Positions 33,641-45,576 of a stretch of DNA of 64,000 bases are shown here, piece after piece. Numbering within the stretch: the stretch's first letter is position 1; every line of letters starts with the position of its first letter. The stretch is taken from positions 41,161 to 105,160 of the forward strand of contig MU619333.1 in NCBI GenBank assembly GCA_025201805.1, in the 5' to 3' direction. A program made the position numbers and the translations under genes. The notes below the pieces were generated by a model, which ran no database searches, had not been told where the DNA came from, and was given only the letters and a program-made list of their open reading frames with translations. Origin of the DNA: Parasitella parasitica. Lineage: Eukaryota > Mucoromycota > Mucoromycetes > Mucorales > Mucoraceae.

Positions 33641-35820
33641 GATTGGCAAACGTAAAAATCGAGAACTTTTAAGTGGTCCCTGACAACAAAGATAAGCCTG
33701 AACATGGGAAAATATACACAGTAAAATTTCTAGTATTGTTGACTCGTCAACTAGGATATTCTAACGATGCGTGGAAGGAATATGAAAAATAGTAAATTGC
33801 ATTGTATGTATGGATACCCACAGAAACAAAGTAATTACCTTTTAATATTTTATTGCTTGACACCGTGGATCCTTCGATCATGTAAAATGAGACAAGTTTC
33901 AGGAACACGATCTGTTCGAATGAATTATACTGGCTATTACTACATATTACTACACTCTAAATTTTAAGCACATAATTCCACGAATTTAGCTTTGCAAGAT
34001 ACAATCTTTTCATGCAGTATGTTCTGAATTACAATCCCTTTTGCAAGAAATACCAAAGTTTTTATTTTTATTCCTTTTTTTTTTATGTCAATCTGATGAT
34101 ATTAATCTAATTATGTTTGAAATCGATGAGGCATTTTTTTCTTTTTATGTGACATTATATCTCCTTATTACTGCATCCTTTTGGCAGTACATGCCGAGAG
34201 AAGCCAGGAGTTATTGGAGAGTGTCAAATATGGCAACAAACAATATAAATCAATAAGGTAATTGATATTCGCATCACAGGTGCAGCATCAATCTTCAGGG
34301 CGATAAAAGAAACTCTTCAATTCTTGAAGAGTAAGGTATGTATGCCAGCTCAAATTTAAAATTGCACCATATAATTGTTTATATTACATATTAGCGGGAG
34401 GTCGTAAGATTTTGACAGCCAACTACGTTGCGCAAATTATATTCACTATTTTGGGCTATATTCAATTATTTAGTAATTAAATGGACTCGATGATATAAAG
34501 GGAAGCTCAAATTAGTAATGTAGGTTGTCTCCTTAGTGATGGTATCTTGGCGCTTCAGCCTTCAACTAAGTCAGGGTTTCTTGGCCACATGTTTCTGGAG
34601 CGAGCAAGTAAAATAATAAATATTACACCCTAATCACCATACAGTATTAAAATAACAAAAATAAAAATAAAAGTTTATCTAGGTCCAAGTTAAAGATATT
34701 GATTGAAACTAGGAAGTTATTTGTAAATCTGCACATCCGCATATCCGCATGAATCGCCGGCATCAAACAAAAAAAAATAAAAAATCAAAAGCACTCAAAT
34801 TGCATCGGAAAGAGTTGATTGAATAGGTTAGAAACCTATTTCAATCTTACATCTGGACTATGATAAAATCATAATATACTGAATTACGTGATTACTGACT
34901 GCAACTGGTACAATCCGCAAAAAGTCATACAGGTGCCGATAAAACAGAAGGTAGGGCATACTATGTCGCTTGGAGTACTTGATGGTCAATATAAAATTTA
35001 AGACGTATCATCAGATTATCAGATGATCTCAAAGTACAGACATATATATTAGCTATGTATTACTAATTGAATGAAGAAAGTATACAAGACCATTATTTGT
35101 TTTGTGCATTTATGCTTATCTATTTGTTAATATCCAGAAAAAAAAAACCCTTCCTTTCAAGTGTCATTGCATTACAATGACAACTACGGTATATTACAAG
35201 GTTTTTTAACCAATTCCAGTAAAACAAGAATGATGCTAACAGCAGATCAAACGGAACAACCAATATATGGTATCAACTCAAACGGCAAAAATTAAAGGCA
35301 TATAACAACAGTTTATATCCTGTGCAGCATGCAACAGCGATTCATGCAGGTGGTTATGATTGGTCCAAGGAAAACGATAAAATAGCAGAATCCTCGGGTA
35401 TATAAGTTAAAAAAAAAGGGGCAAGCATTTGCATCAGATATTAGCAAAGTCTATATACATGCGAAACTCTTTGAAAAGCAAGATGGACAGTACCTTGCGC
35501 CCAAATGACGATTTATTTAATCTCGCACAGACTCAATGAAACAGTTCATTATAAAATAGTTTCTAACCAGAGTAGCACATAAACATAAAAATAAAGCTGT
35601 GTGGTGGTTGTGTCAAATACAGGTGTGTAAGATGGAGCAGTGAAGACTGCGTTTCAAAATCGACATGATGATAATTTATAGAAATAAAGCTTATTAAATA
35701 AAATTTCATCATATTGGTAACCCCGTGACAAAGACAAGAACTCTATTTAATGAGCAATATAAATAAACGACCTTTTTTTGCGAAAAATTCCCATTTCTTC
35801 ATTTTTTTCCATCAGTACTA
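33641..35820. other. AT-rich intergenic, CLC promoter side
   Basis: No gene supported. Weak frames at 33767-33967 and 34041-34256 have no domain. The last 60 nt (CTTTTTTTGCG, then CATTTCTTCATTTTTTTCC) are a pyrimidine-rich leader for the CLC gene. Confidence 0.45.
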
Positions 35821-38800
35821 ATGAACAATCCGCAGACACCGACTGAAAGATCCTCTCTGCTAGATAGAAGAAGATCCTCCCAAATGCGCAATGGGAACTA
35901 CACAGAGGGCGGTCTGACTTTTTCTATACCATTACCATCTCCATTTAGAGAGCAGGAGCCAATTACATTTCCTGCCACTCATAATACTACTCCTACCACT
36001 CTGGACAGGCATAGATTCAAATGGTTCAACAAGCGCACCGGATCTTACGACGAAGATAGGCAAGATTTAGTCAAAGAGAGCACTGGCGTCCGTGTGTGGA
36101 GCGAATCCTATTCCAGTATAGGTAATTATCTGGTTTGACAGTCAGCAATACAATGCAACGATTTCTAAACCTGAGCATTAGATTGGATCCATGACAGAAT
36201 CAAGGAGGGGATCAGAAGGCGGAAATTTCGAGATACCCCAGGTTTGAGAGGTGAATTGCTGAAGGCAAATGATGCATCACAGGCATGGATCTTGGCGATA
36301 CTCATTGGTACGGCTGTTGCTGCTATTGCATGGTTCATTGATGTTGTTCAAGAATGGATGTCTGACCTGAAAGGAGGTTACTGTACTACCAACTGGAGAT
36401 TGAATAGTAATTTTTGCTGCTGGGAAAATCAAGGTATTCTAAAATACAATGAAAGTATAATTTAACGCTAAATTAGCCATTTGTTTGGTTCAACAGAAGA
36501 AACATGTCATGCTTGGAAAACGTGGCCCCAAGTATTTGGGGTTGAAGGAAAGACTGCAACCTACTATACAGCCATGGCCATGTATACTTTCTTTGGTGTA
36601 TGTGTCTTTTTTGAAATTTAAGGAGGGAACCAAATTAATCCATGTTTATTATAGCTGGCATTTTCGTTAATCGCTGCATTAATGGTCAAGCATACCGCTG
36701 AAAAAGTAAAAGTTCGCAAAGCAACCAAAACCCAACCGTTTTCCAAGTCGCCTTCTATGGCATCTATACCATATGAGATTATATGCAACAGTGATCAACA
36801 GAATATGACATCCTTTAACAACAAGGATGAAACGACAAATGCTCCCCAATATGAAACAAAAAATGCATACTACTGTGCAGGTTCTGGTATTCCTGAGGTC
36901 AAGGTCATCCTGGGAGGCTTTGTGATCAAGGGATTTTTGGGTATTAAGACAATGATTGTCAAAAGCGTTGGAATGGTATACAAATATAATGAAAACAACT
37001 GAACTGTTTGTACTAACATGACCAAAAGATTTTCTCTACATCAGCCGGTTTAAATTGTGGTAAAGAAGGTCCTTTTGTGCATTTGGCCTGTTCTGTAGGC
37101 AACATTGCGTGTCGCCTGTTTCCTAAATTCAACAAAAATGAGAGCAAACGAAGAGAAATCCTCAGCGCTGCCTCTGCTGCAGGTGTTGCAGTTGCATTTG
37201 GCGCACCTATTGGTGGCGTTTTGTTTAGTATGGAGGAAGTAAGTTACTATTTTCCAATGAAGACGTTGATCCGAAGCTACTGCTGTGCCATGGTAGCTGC
37301 TATTGTACTCAAGGTTAGACCCGAAACATGACCTTTTTTTCTCCAATAACACTAAACCTTAATGCAACAGATTACTGATCCATTTGGTACTGGTAAAATT
37401 GTGCTTTTCCAAGTTTCATATGACAAGGAGTATCACCTTTTTGAAATGGTACCTTTAATTCTTTGTGGTGCGTTTGCTGTGAGTGGTTTGATGTTTTTTT
37501 TGCATAGCAAACAATGTGCTGATCCGCTGTTTATATTTGAACAATAGGGCTTCTTTGGCGCTTTTTTGACATATTTTAATATCAAATATCAACATTTCAG
37601 AAAAAACAGCATCGTCGGCAAATATCCAATAACCGAAGTGCTGGGCATTATGCTGCTTACGGCACTAGTTAGCTTTTGGAATCCATTCTCAAGAATGGGT
37701 CTCAGTGAATTTGCCTACAATCTCTTCTCCGAATGCACCCCTACAAACGATAATGGAGGCCTTTGTGCGTAAGTAATTCAAAAGAAGTCAACATCATCAC
37801 ACATGTATTCTAATCCTCTTATAGACGCACTGTGGCAGAAATACCTCAACTATTGTACTTGTTGCTGACCACCATGATAATCAAAATGGGACTTACTATG
37901 ATCACATTCGGATGTACTGTTCCCGGAGGTATCTTTCTGCCTAGTTTGATCATTGGAGCCATCACAGGGAGAGTTATAGGTCTAATTATGCAATACTTGA
38001 CACTAACGTATCCAACTGCATGGCCATTCACAGCATGTGCCCAAGATTTTGCAACACGTGGAGAGTGTGTTATTCCTGGCGTCTACGCAATTGTGGGAGC
38101 AGCAGCTGGTTTGGCTGGCGTAACCAGGACCACAAGTAAGTAAAATTTTTTTAAATCCTAGATTATACATCTAATGCTGTGCAGTTTCTCTTGTGGTCAT
38201 CATGTTTGAATTGACCTATTCTCTCACATATGCACTAGTAAGTTAATATTGAATATTTACTGCATTATTACATAAGAGGCTGACACATTGTTTACTTCCC
38301 CTTGCATATGATTAGCCTATTATGATTGCTGTGATGGTATGTATACAACTCAAAACTGAAAACCTACACGCACCCTAACAATTTGAGCTTACAGGTTGCA
38401 AAATGGATTGCTGACGCCATGTTTGTTGAGGGCATTTATGATTTATTGATTGAGCTGAAACAATATCCATATCTTGAAGCAAAAAGAGAATACATTCACA
38501 CAATGACGATCATGAACATTACTGAATATCTTTCGACTATTGACGTGGACACACCAATTACTATCAGTAAACTGAAGCAGAAATTGAGAATTATTGGTGA
38601 CATGGGCTATGCTGAAGATGGTGGATTCCCCATATTAAGCGATGGTGATATTTTAGAGGGCTACATTGCTACCAGCGAAGTTAGCCATGGATTAGATCAG
38701 CTAGAAGCAACTTTAAAGCCCACCATGTCTGAAAGTGAGCTAGATCAAGTGCCATGCTATTTTAATAGATTGATGAATGACGCTACAACTCATCATACCA

Positions 38801-39201
38801 CTGCTGCCACTGCCACAAACATGATCAACCAGGATTTGAAGACGCCAGTGCGAGACTTACTTCAAGTAGATGCTACAGAAAACATGGAAAGTGATCATCA
38901 TCATCAAATAGAATCCATGATTTCATCACGGCAATCTTTGAATGACTTTTCGCAATACATAGATCATGTAAAGTTTCAGAATCATGCTATTAAAATAGTG
39001 ACAATAGCTAATTTAAAGACTTTATTTTAGGCACCACTCACTATAAACCAAAACGCTTCAATGACGCTGTTGATGGACATGTTTACTAAACTTGGCGCAA
39101 GATATGTCTGTGTCACTCATTCAAATGGAAGATATTTGGGAATCATTCATAAGCGAAGGCTGTTGGCTTATTTAAAAGAACTAGACGAAGAAGACGAGTA
39201 A
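35821..39201 (+). CDS. CLC-family chloride channel / Cl-/H+ exchanger
   Basis: Twelve exons: 35821-36121, 36182-36433, 36497-36597, 36655-36975, 37029-37313, 37371-37478, 37548-37768, 37825-38135, 38185-38237, 38316-38336, 38395-38967 and 39031-39201, giving 905 aa. CLC selectivity motifs are visible: GSGIPE (294-299), GKEGP with gating Glu (336-340) and GIFLP (565-569). The [10 protein letters not shown] stretch carries the internal Glu expected of exchangers. The C-terminal 200 residues carry a CBS-domain pair split by a long Thr/His-rich insert. The layout resembles Gef1/ClC-3-type endosomal or vacuolar transporters. The exon-5 acceptor after CCAAAAG, not the later CATCAG, restores the conserved KSVGM...GLNCGKEGP spacing. 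Exon 10 is a 21-nt micro-exon. Confidence 0.93.
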
Positions 39202-39268
39202 ATAGTAGTAGTGCACTGTGTAGTAGCAAATATGCCTTCATATTTATAGATATTATATACATATACCG

Positions 39269-39270
<2 letters not shown>

Positions 39271-39304
<34 letters not shown>

Positions 39305-39334
39305 CAGTTTTTTTTTTTTTTTTTTTTTTTTTTT
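39271..39334. repeat. T34-CAG-T27 tract
   Basis: Two long T runs separated by CAG, about 70 nt after the CLC stop. No gene is affected; assembly length may be imprecise. Confidence 0.9.
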
Positions 39335-41949
39335 ACATAAACGGTTGTACCTACCATACAAGTGATGTTGTCATTATACTCAAGTGGTTTGCGGTTATTA
39401 AAGGCCCAGTCTGCTGATTGCTACCAATGACCACCTCTTAGGTACCATGTAAAACCTGTAAAACACAACGCTCGATCTTCTATTTTGTTTGAGGATGCTA
39501 CCGAAAAACAAACAACGAATATGCAATTATCTTGACACATATGATTATCAGCACTACTGAATATCTCACACTATACCATTAAAGTTTGTACTTAGTTATT
39601 AAAGCCTCATATGTACCACAATAAAAATAACATACTAAGAATAGGCGTACCGTTTAGGCATAACAAATACTACGAAACGTACAGTACTAGAATTTCAAAC
39701 GACTGATTTGCATATCGAAATATTAAGAACTCATGCATTCACACTGAATATCAGAAACCATTAATACATGCTATGATTTTGTATGTAATGCATTCTATGT
39801 CTTCATGCCTTGGATTGACCCTGCAACTATGTATGCGTCAGTGTTTATGTGTGAATCAACGCCATTTAACCGAAGCAATTTTAAATGGCACAAACGCAAT
39901 TGATGTAGATCATATCATTGCAATTTCTTTTTATTGTACCCGGGAACAATTAATTGAAATCAACTATTAGTATTTAGCGTACAACCAGCGATTAACCATT
40001 GTATTCTTACTAATTTAACAAAACACTTTTGTATTAAAGGGATGGGCATACTATAAATTTGAAGCAAGGCAGGTATTTTGAAGAAAGGGATTCAACTGTA
40101 TCATCCAAATAGTATGATATAGCTGATCTAGAATAAAAACTATGTCATATGTACTCATTTTATTATATTTTAGAAGAATCCAAATGTATATCATACTGAA
40201 CATGTCTTTTCTGTTCCCCTAAAATTTGTTCAGCAAATTCTTTTTGTGCTTATAGAATTTTAATTCAGCGAGACAGAGCCATATCGACCTATTTCTTGAT
40301 ATTAATTTGAGGAGCTAGTTTTTAAGATATTTTTATTTAGATTATCATACGAGAACCAATACAAAGTAAATTAAGTATTAATTGTTAATATAATATCATG
40401 ATCGTTTAAGAGATGTGGAAAGAAGTATATTGATCGAATTATACACGATGATGGATCTGATGGTAGCACACTATAATAGGACCTAGGCCACCAGAACTCT
40501 TGGTATAACAATACCCCTGAAGCATGGATTCCAAAATGCCCATGTCTTTCGTGGATGCCTTGCTAAAATTTCTCTCTTTGATACTGTGGTATGTTATATC
40601 AATGTTATCTCATAGGTCTCTTGTACAAGGTTTCACTCTTAGCATTGATTAGTATCTCAAGTAAATTATGGGTTATTCGGATCAACATTCCACAGGTTTT
40701 AGATAGTAAAAACCTCTTTGTTGTAGTTCACATTATGCTAAGCCTCTATTATTAGCACAGATAGGTCTATTTAAAAACAATTATGTTTGGAATCTAAATA
40801 TATATTCAATACACTTTTAGGAGCAGGTTTTGATCTGTTATAACTAAAGATACAGAAGATCATGGCAATCATACTTCAATTTGAAGATTGAAAATTGTCC
40901 AATGATGTGATGTAATACGCTTACGTAAACTAGAGAATGAAATCTTTGTTTCAATTCAAGAAGGTTATCCTGTAGTAACACAGATCTGAGCACCAGGATA
41001 AGGTTAAGGCACTGTCAGATCAAAGACTGGTAGCCATTGTTGTATAACCTTACATCGTACCCTGTCAAGTAGATTGTCACCGTGAATTAGTCTTGTCAAT
41101 TAGTAATCTAAATAAGTCGCCATAAATTTATGTGGTTGTAAAAAGTATAAATAGCAGATGTAATTTCGATCTTAAATAAAGTATCTTCAAGTTTTCGTAT
41201 TTCGTTAATCTTTGGTTTTGTTATCTTTTTTTTTTTGATCCAACGAAGGTAGCTCCGTTAGAGATGACATTCAATTACATTTTTGTAAGAAGTTCTATCA
41301 CTTCAGCACAATATCATCTGATAACTCTATAAATTTCAATAAAAAAAAAAGTGGACGCAGATGTTGTTGCCAGATAGCGCCAAGTGAACGCTAAGTTTTC
41401 CGAGTTAGATTGCGGTTCTACGGTCATTTTAGCAGAAGTTATGAGCAAATTTCTGATATTCATGATAAATATTGAAAAATATAACCGTTTTTGCTGATAT
41501 CTTTTGATAGAGAGGTCGTCCAAGGGAAAACAAGTTATGCTCATATAGTGATGATCATAAATACAACCTTTTCTTTCCTTCTTAGATACTAAGAAAAAAA
41601 ACAAAACAAAAAATGTTACGATATTGTTGTGATCTCTTTACTTTTTCCAAAATAGCTTGGTCATGCAATTTTTCACACATTTAAAAATAAATTGGTCAAG
41701 GAAATATTTTGTATTTGGTTGCTTTGTAGAAACAGATTTTCTCTCAAATTTATTGATTTAAAAACACACTTTTTTCACGGAGACGATTATGGTAACATTG
41801 TTGATGACAGAGGGAAAGAAGCAACAACCTTTTGTTGAGGAGAAGTCGTTCCGAATGGGAAAACTGACTGATCTAATGAAGGTTTTCAAAAACTAAAAAG
41901 CTCAGCTTGAAGTAACATTCCTTAAGATGTCGTAATATAGAGGAGCCTG
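39335..41949. other. AT-rich gene-poor stretch
   Basis: No gene supported. A minus-strand frame of 96 codons at 41314-41604 has no recognisable domain. TATAAATAG at 41146-41154 followed by AATAAAG at about 41176 superficially resembles an LTR core, but no terminal repeats or target-site duplication were found by eye. Confidence 0.45.
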
Positions 41950-42590
41950 TCCCTATGAAAGGAAGAGCTATTCAGTACAATGTCTATGCTGATGAGGACC
42001 GCGTGATATATTTCTATTTCTTTTGAAATCAAAGACATTGACGCCCAAGGAGACGGCCAAAGCTGCGAACGTCAATTATGATACCTCGTGCAAATGGAAA
42101 ACAAGCTTATGAAAATGACTCAAAACAAGAATATACCCTTGAGGAAAACCAAACGCACCTCAAACAGACTACTTGGTCAATTAAACGATGAGTATAAGTT
42201 AAGTTTTTTTTGGCAATAGTTCCTTGGCAACTATCAGGACGCAACGGATGATTTGATCACGAATTTCGCAGGTTTGAACATCAAGAAATCGAGAGTAGCT
42301 GGATTCATGAAAGAAGAATATAATCTCAGTATCAAGGGTGTAAGTCATCATCCGAAAGCTAGAAATTGTGATACCACTCTCCTAGGGCGTGTTGTATGAG
42401 TCAAGGAATGATTTTTTTTAAGGACTGCGTACTTCTTGACGAATTCGGACTCGATGTCAATATGCATCGCAATAGAGGTTGGGCTGCTAGTGGCTCACCA
42501 GCTATCGTGGAATCTCCTACTGCAAAAGCCGAGTTGCAAACTTTCATTGGAGGTGAGAATGGCAGCAAGAGGTTACTTTTGCTTCAAATT
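41950..42590 (+). mobile_element. Remnant of a Tc1/IS630-type DDE transposon
   Basis: Fragments in different frames read like a Tc1/mariner-IS630 transposase in order. A helix-turn-helix-like TPKETAKAANVNYDTSCKWK lies near 42040-42100. NAPQTDYLVN lies near 42165. The catalytic-core piece KDCVLLDEFGLDVNMHRNRG, followed by WAASGSPAIVESPTAKAE, lies near 42420-42535. The LDEFG...RGWAxxGxP arrangement is characteristic of the second catalytic Asp region in this superfamily. Stops and frameshifts make it inactive. The ends and inverted repeats were not found. Confidence 0.7.
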
Positions 42591-42633
42591 TTTTTTCCTG
42601 TGCATAATAAAATTAAGCTTTATGCCGGTACAA

Positions 42634-42766
42634 GTTCAGATCGCCTAATCTCTAACAGACAGTAATGAATGCTTAGAACATTGTACACTAACTCAACACT
42701 TGTACTTTGCAAACACCATAGGTGGCTCAAATGGTAGAAAACAAAGCATAGCAGATTCACATGAGT
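42634..42766. repeat. 134-bp element, copy 1
   Basis: Starts GTTCAGATCGCCTAATCTCT and ends GATTCACATGAGT. About 90% identical by eye to copy 2, which follows 155 bp later in the same orientation. It contains TGGCTCAAATGG (42723-42734), close to a Pol III A box. A T8 run lies about 35 bp beyond its end. It follows directly on the transposase remnant. Confidence 0.8.
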
Positions 42767-42921
42767 GGCATAAAGCGCTCGAATTCTATATCGCTTGCGA
42801 GATTTTTTTTAAAAGAAAAATATCATGAGTTCATCCATCTCAGAGGAACAAGCCAAATAAATTGCCACTTACTAGGACATCATTGCAGAATAAGACGGCA
42901 TACATACACAAACATCGACAC

Positions 42922-43056
42922 ACGTTCAGATCGCCTAATCTCTAACAATCTGCAATGATTGCTTAGAACAGTGTGCACTTACTCAACACTTGTACTTTGC
43001 AAACACCATAGGTGGCTCAAATGGTAGAAAACAAAGCATAGCAGGTTCACATGAGT
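42922..43056. repeat. 134-bp element, copy 2
   Basis: Direct repeat of 42634-42766. The best-conserved part is the 3' two-thirds, from ACTCAACACTTG through GTGGCTCAAATGGTAGAAAA to TTCACATGAGT. The A-box-like motif is at 43013-43024, and GGTTCACATGA near 43044 is a weak B-box match. No protein frame runs through it. Confidence 0.8.
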
Positions 43057-43201
43057 AATGTAAGGTAGTTTTAATGAAAAGAAAACAAAAACGTTATCTT
43101 CGTGATCCCAGTAAAATTAAATGTTAGATAATGACGTCGAACTTCAATGAATTGGTGCACGAGCTCAGAACCTCCACCTTTTTTATCTTTGTAACAAAAA
43201 A

Positions 43202-45158
43202 ATGTCCATAATACCACCCAAATTACCTAAACCATACGCTACTATTAAAGACTACAAGATACCTGATAGCTTAAGACAGGCTTTGGAGTTACCTTCTTAT
43301 TTGTTTACTGGGGAATTGCAAAATTGGGTCAAGATGTCTGAGTTGTTAGATGCATATTTTGAAGCATCACTTGTTATTGCAAAGAATGGCCATGCTCTGC
43401 TAACGACCGCCTCAATCTTCCTAAAGAAGATTAGGGAGAACAAAGAAGTAATAAAATCTGTACAAAATTACTGCGGTCGTTTGAAAACTTATCTTGATAA
43501 CAAATCCGTCAATACTCAATTTAGGCTTTATATGCGTTGAAAGAAGTAGAATGGAGAGAAAAGAGAAGCGAGAGCAGTTTAAACTCAGAAACAAGAATTG
43601 CAAGCAATAGAATAATAACTAAAAGAGTGCAAGAGGTTGGTGAAGGAAGCACCAATAAAGAACCAAACAAAAAGCAAAAAATTGACAAGGTATGTACGTA
43701 TAAAATAAGCTTTTAAATTGGCCTGAGATTCTCACAGAAAAGTTTAAATCAATAGTTGTTTGATGAAGAAGACGATGAGATATCACACCTAATACCCCCA
43801 ACTGCCTTATGCCATACTAAAGATGACAGTGCTGCTGAAAGCGCCAAAAGCGATGATGGCGATGATGATGTGTTCAGTACCATAGATGAGGCATGTATTT
43901 CTTACTACTTGACAATCGCACTTTGCTAATGTATCACTAGTATTTAGGTTTACGGAATGACTGTTGTAAGAGAAAAAAATGTTTACAGATTCCAACCTCC
44001 TGCCAAACACTTAATTTCGCCGCACAAACCTATCATACAAGCTGAAGATCTATCGGTTGTCAGATATTACTTTGATATATGTGTAAGTACTTGTGAATCA
44101 GAAGCGTCCGATGAAACCAAAGCTGAATATGAAGCTATGATGCAAGAACAAAATAACTTACAAAGCTTGAAAAACTTGGGATCTGATATCATGGATTGGG
44201 TTGCAAAAATCTTAAATTGGTCTGAAAAAGATATGTTCAAAAACTTAGGAACCGTTCCTGACCTGCCGTTTTTAAATTTTGTAAAATTTACTATTGTTGA
44301 CTTCCTCTTGAATTGCATGCGTACACACGTATATAATCAAAACGATGAAAGAACTGCGTATTGCGAACTCTTCATTCCTATCTTTAAAGCATTTGGAAAT
44401 ACTACAAAAAAATTGAACTATGTCTGGTAGGTATTATTCGATAATAATACTTAAATATGAGCGTACTACTAATAATAATGGGGATTCTAGGTGCGAGAAA
44501 AAGGTCAAGGACTCTGATTATGTATGGCTTGTATCAAATAACTTTGTTAAAGATAAGGGTTGCTTGAAGCTACTGGATGGTATTGGAAGACTGGTTGACA
44601 AAGAATTAAACTATATTCTTATTGAATCATCTGGGTATGATAAATTGATTTTTTTTTATCTTAAGTAGTGTTCACTAATATTCTCTTCCTTTAAGGTTCA
44701 ACAAATCAAACGCCTTATCGCACAGTTTGAACGATACCTTAAAGAATATGAAGAGTGGCTCAGACAATCTAAAGTGTTTTGTATCAAACTACAAAAAAGC
44801 CTCTTTCAGTACGATGAAGAAGGCCCGAATCTATACTTGACATATAATTCAAAATAAGATGACCTTAGTTCGATACAAAATCAAGTCTGCTTCCCAATGG
44901 CAAGTTGTTGAATGCCGCTCTGCCTGTATCCCCCTCTCTTTCTCTGGCATCATTCACTATACCAAAGTCTTTGAACTTTTCGCTTTCCTGCTGGTGCGTA
45001 TTTAGGGAGTTATACGATATCACTACTACTGCTAATAGCTTAATCATTTTTAGAGTGATATGGCTGAACAAGATAAAATTTTTCATCAGTTGGAGATGGA
45101 GTCGTTGGGGTTGATTGAAGTACCTCAAGATGAAACTGTTGCTCATTTTTTAATGTAA
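43202..45158 (+). pseudogene. Lineage-specific gene with one in-frame TGA
   Basis: A seven-exon model can be joined: 43202-43447, 43525-43689, 43756-43890, 43948-44426, 44491-44634, 44696-44993 and 45054-45158. All phases agree. The only fault is TGA at 44838-44840 inside exon 6. The protein has a Lys/Glu-rich linker and an acidic stretch, then a conserved core including RTAYCELFIPIFKAFGNTTK, KDSDYVWLVSNNFV and IESSGFNKSNALSHSLNDTL. This core resembles what I recall as an abundant uncharacterised Mucorales family, which I cannot verify here. After the TGA the frame continues with family-like sequence (QNKMTLVRYKIKSASQWQVV). Intron 3 has a GC donor (GCATGT). It is either a recent pseudogene or a gene truncated to about 454 aa. 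Confidence 0.6.
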
Positions 45159-45192
45159 AATTTATGTTGGTTTAACCTCCCTTGTTATTACT

Positions 45193-45576
45193 ATGCTTTT
45201 TTTTTATGTAAAAAAGATGTTTGATGCTAACTCGTTAGGTCTAAACCAGACATCATATGAGGAAAGCGACTTTTCTGACTTTTTTTCGGAAAAGTATTTT
45301 TCAAAATCGGAGCGTGAGATTGTCAGGCCAGGTACAGACATGCAAGCGCTACCATTAGAAAGCCAAGAAGCACACCATTTAAACAAAAAAATTGCAGTTG
45401 TTTTTCTTTTGAATTGGGTAAGCTATGGCTTCTCAAAGTTAATGCTTTCTTCCAAAAAAAACACCATTTTCTTTAATAGCGGAGATTCATTGCGTCCAAA
45501 ATCAGGAAGAAAAAATTCTTTCAAAAACTCCATTTGTATAATTGAAAAACAAAATTACTTCTTTAAGGCAAGATAA
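45193..45576 (+). CDS. Weak hypothetical frame (127 aa)
   Basis: An open frame lies 35 nt beyond the lineage-specific gene. Its first 70 residues are compositionally protein-like (SYEESDFSDFFSEKYFSKSE). The rest turns Lys/Asn-rich, as random AT-rich sequence does. No domain is recognised and no introns are obvious. It could be a broken exon of a second member of the same accessory island. Confidence 0.2.
   Translation: MLFFYVKKMFDANSLGLNQTSYEESDFSDFFSEKYFSKSEREIVRPGTDMQALPLESQEAHHLNKKIAVVFLLNWVSYGFSKLMLSSKKNTIFFNSGDSLRPKSGRKNSFKNSICIIEKQNYFFKAR

Noticed and set aside
37238-37262. Extra CLC intron at GTAAGT...GAAG
   Set aside because: The interval encodes the conserved EEVSYYFP block and is only about 25 nt, too short for an intron.
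41030-41220. Solo LTR (TATAAATAG plus AATAAA core), with a similar core at 3101
   Set aside because: No TG...CA terminal pair or target-site duplication could be found, and the two loci do not align beyond the TATA motif.
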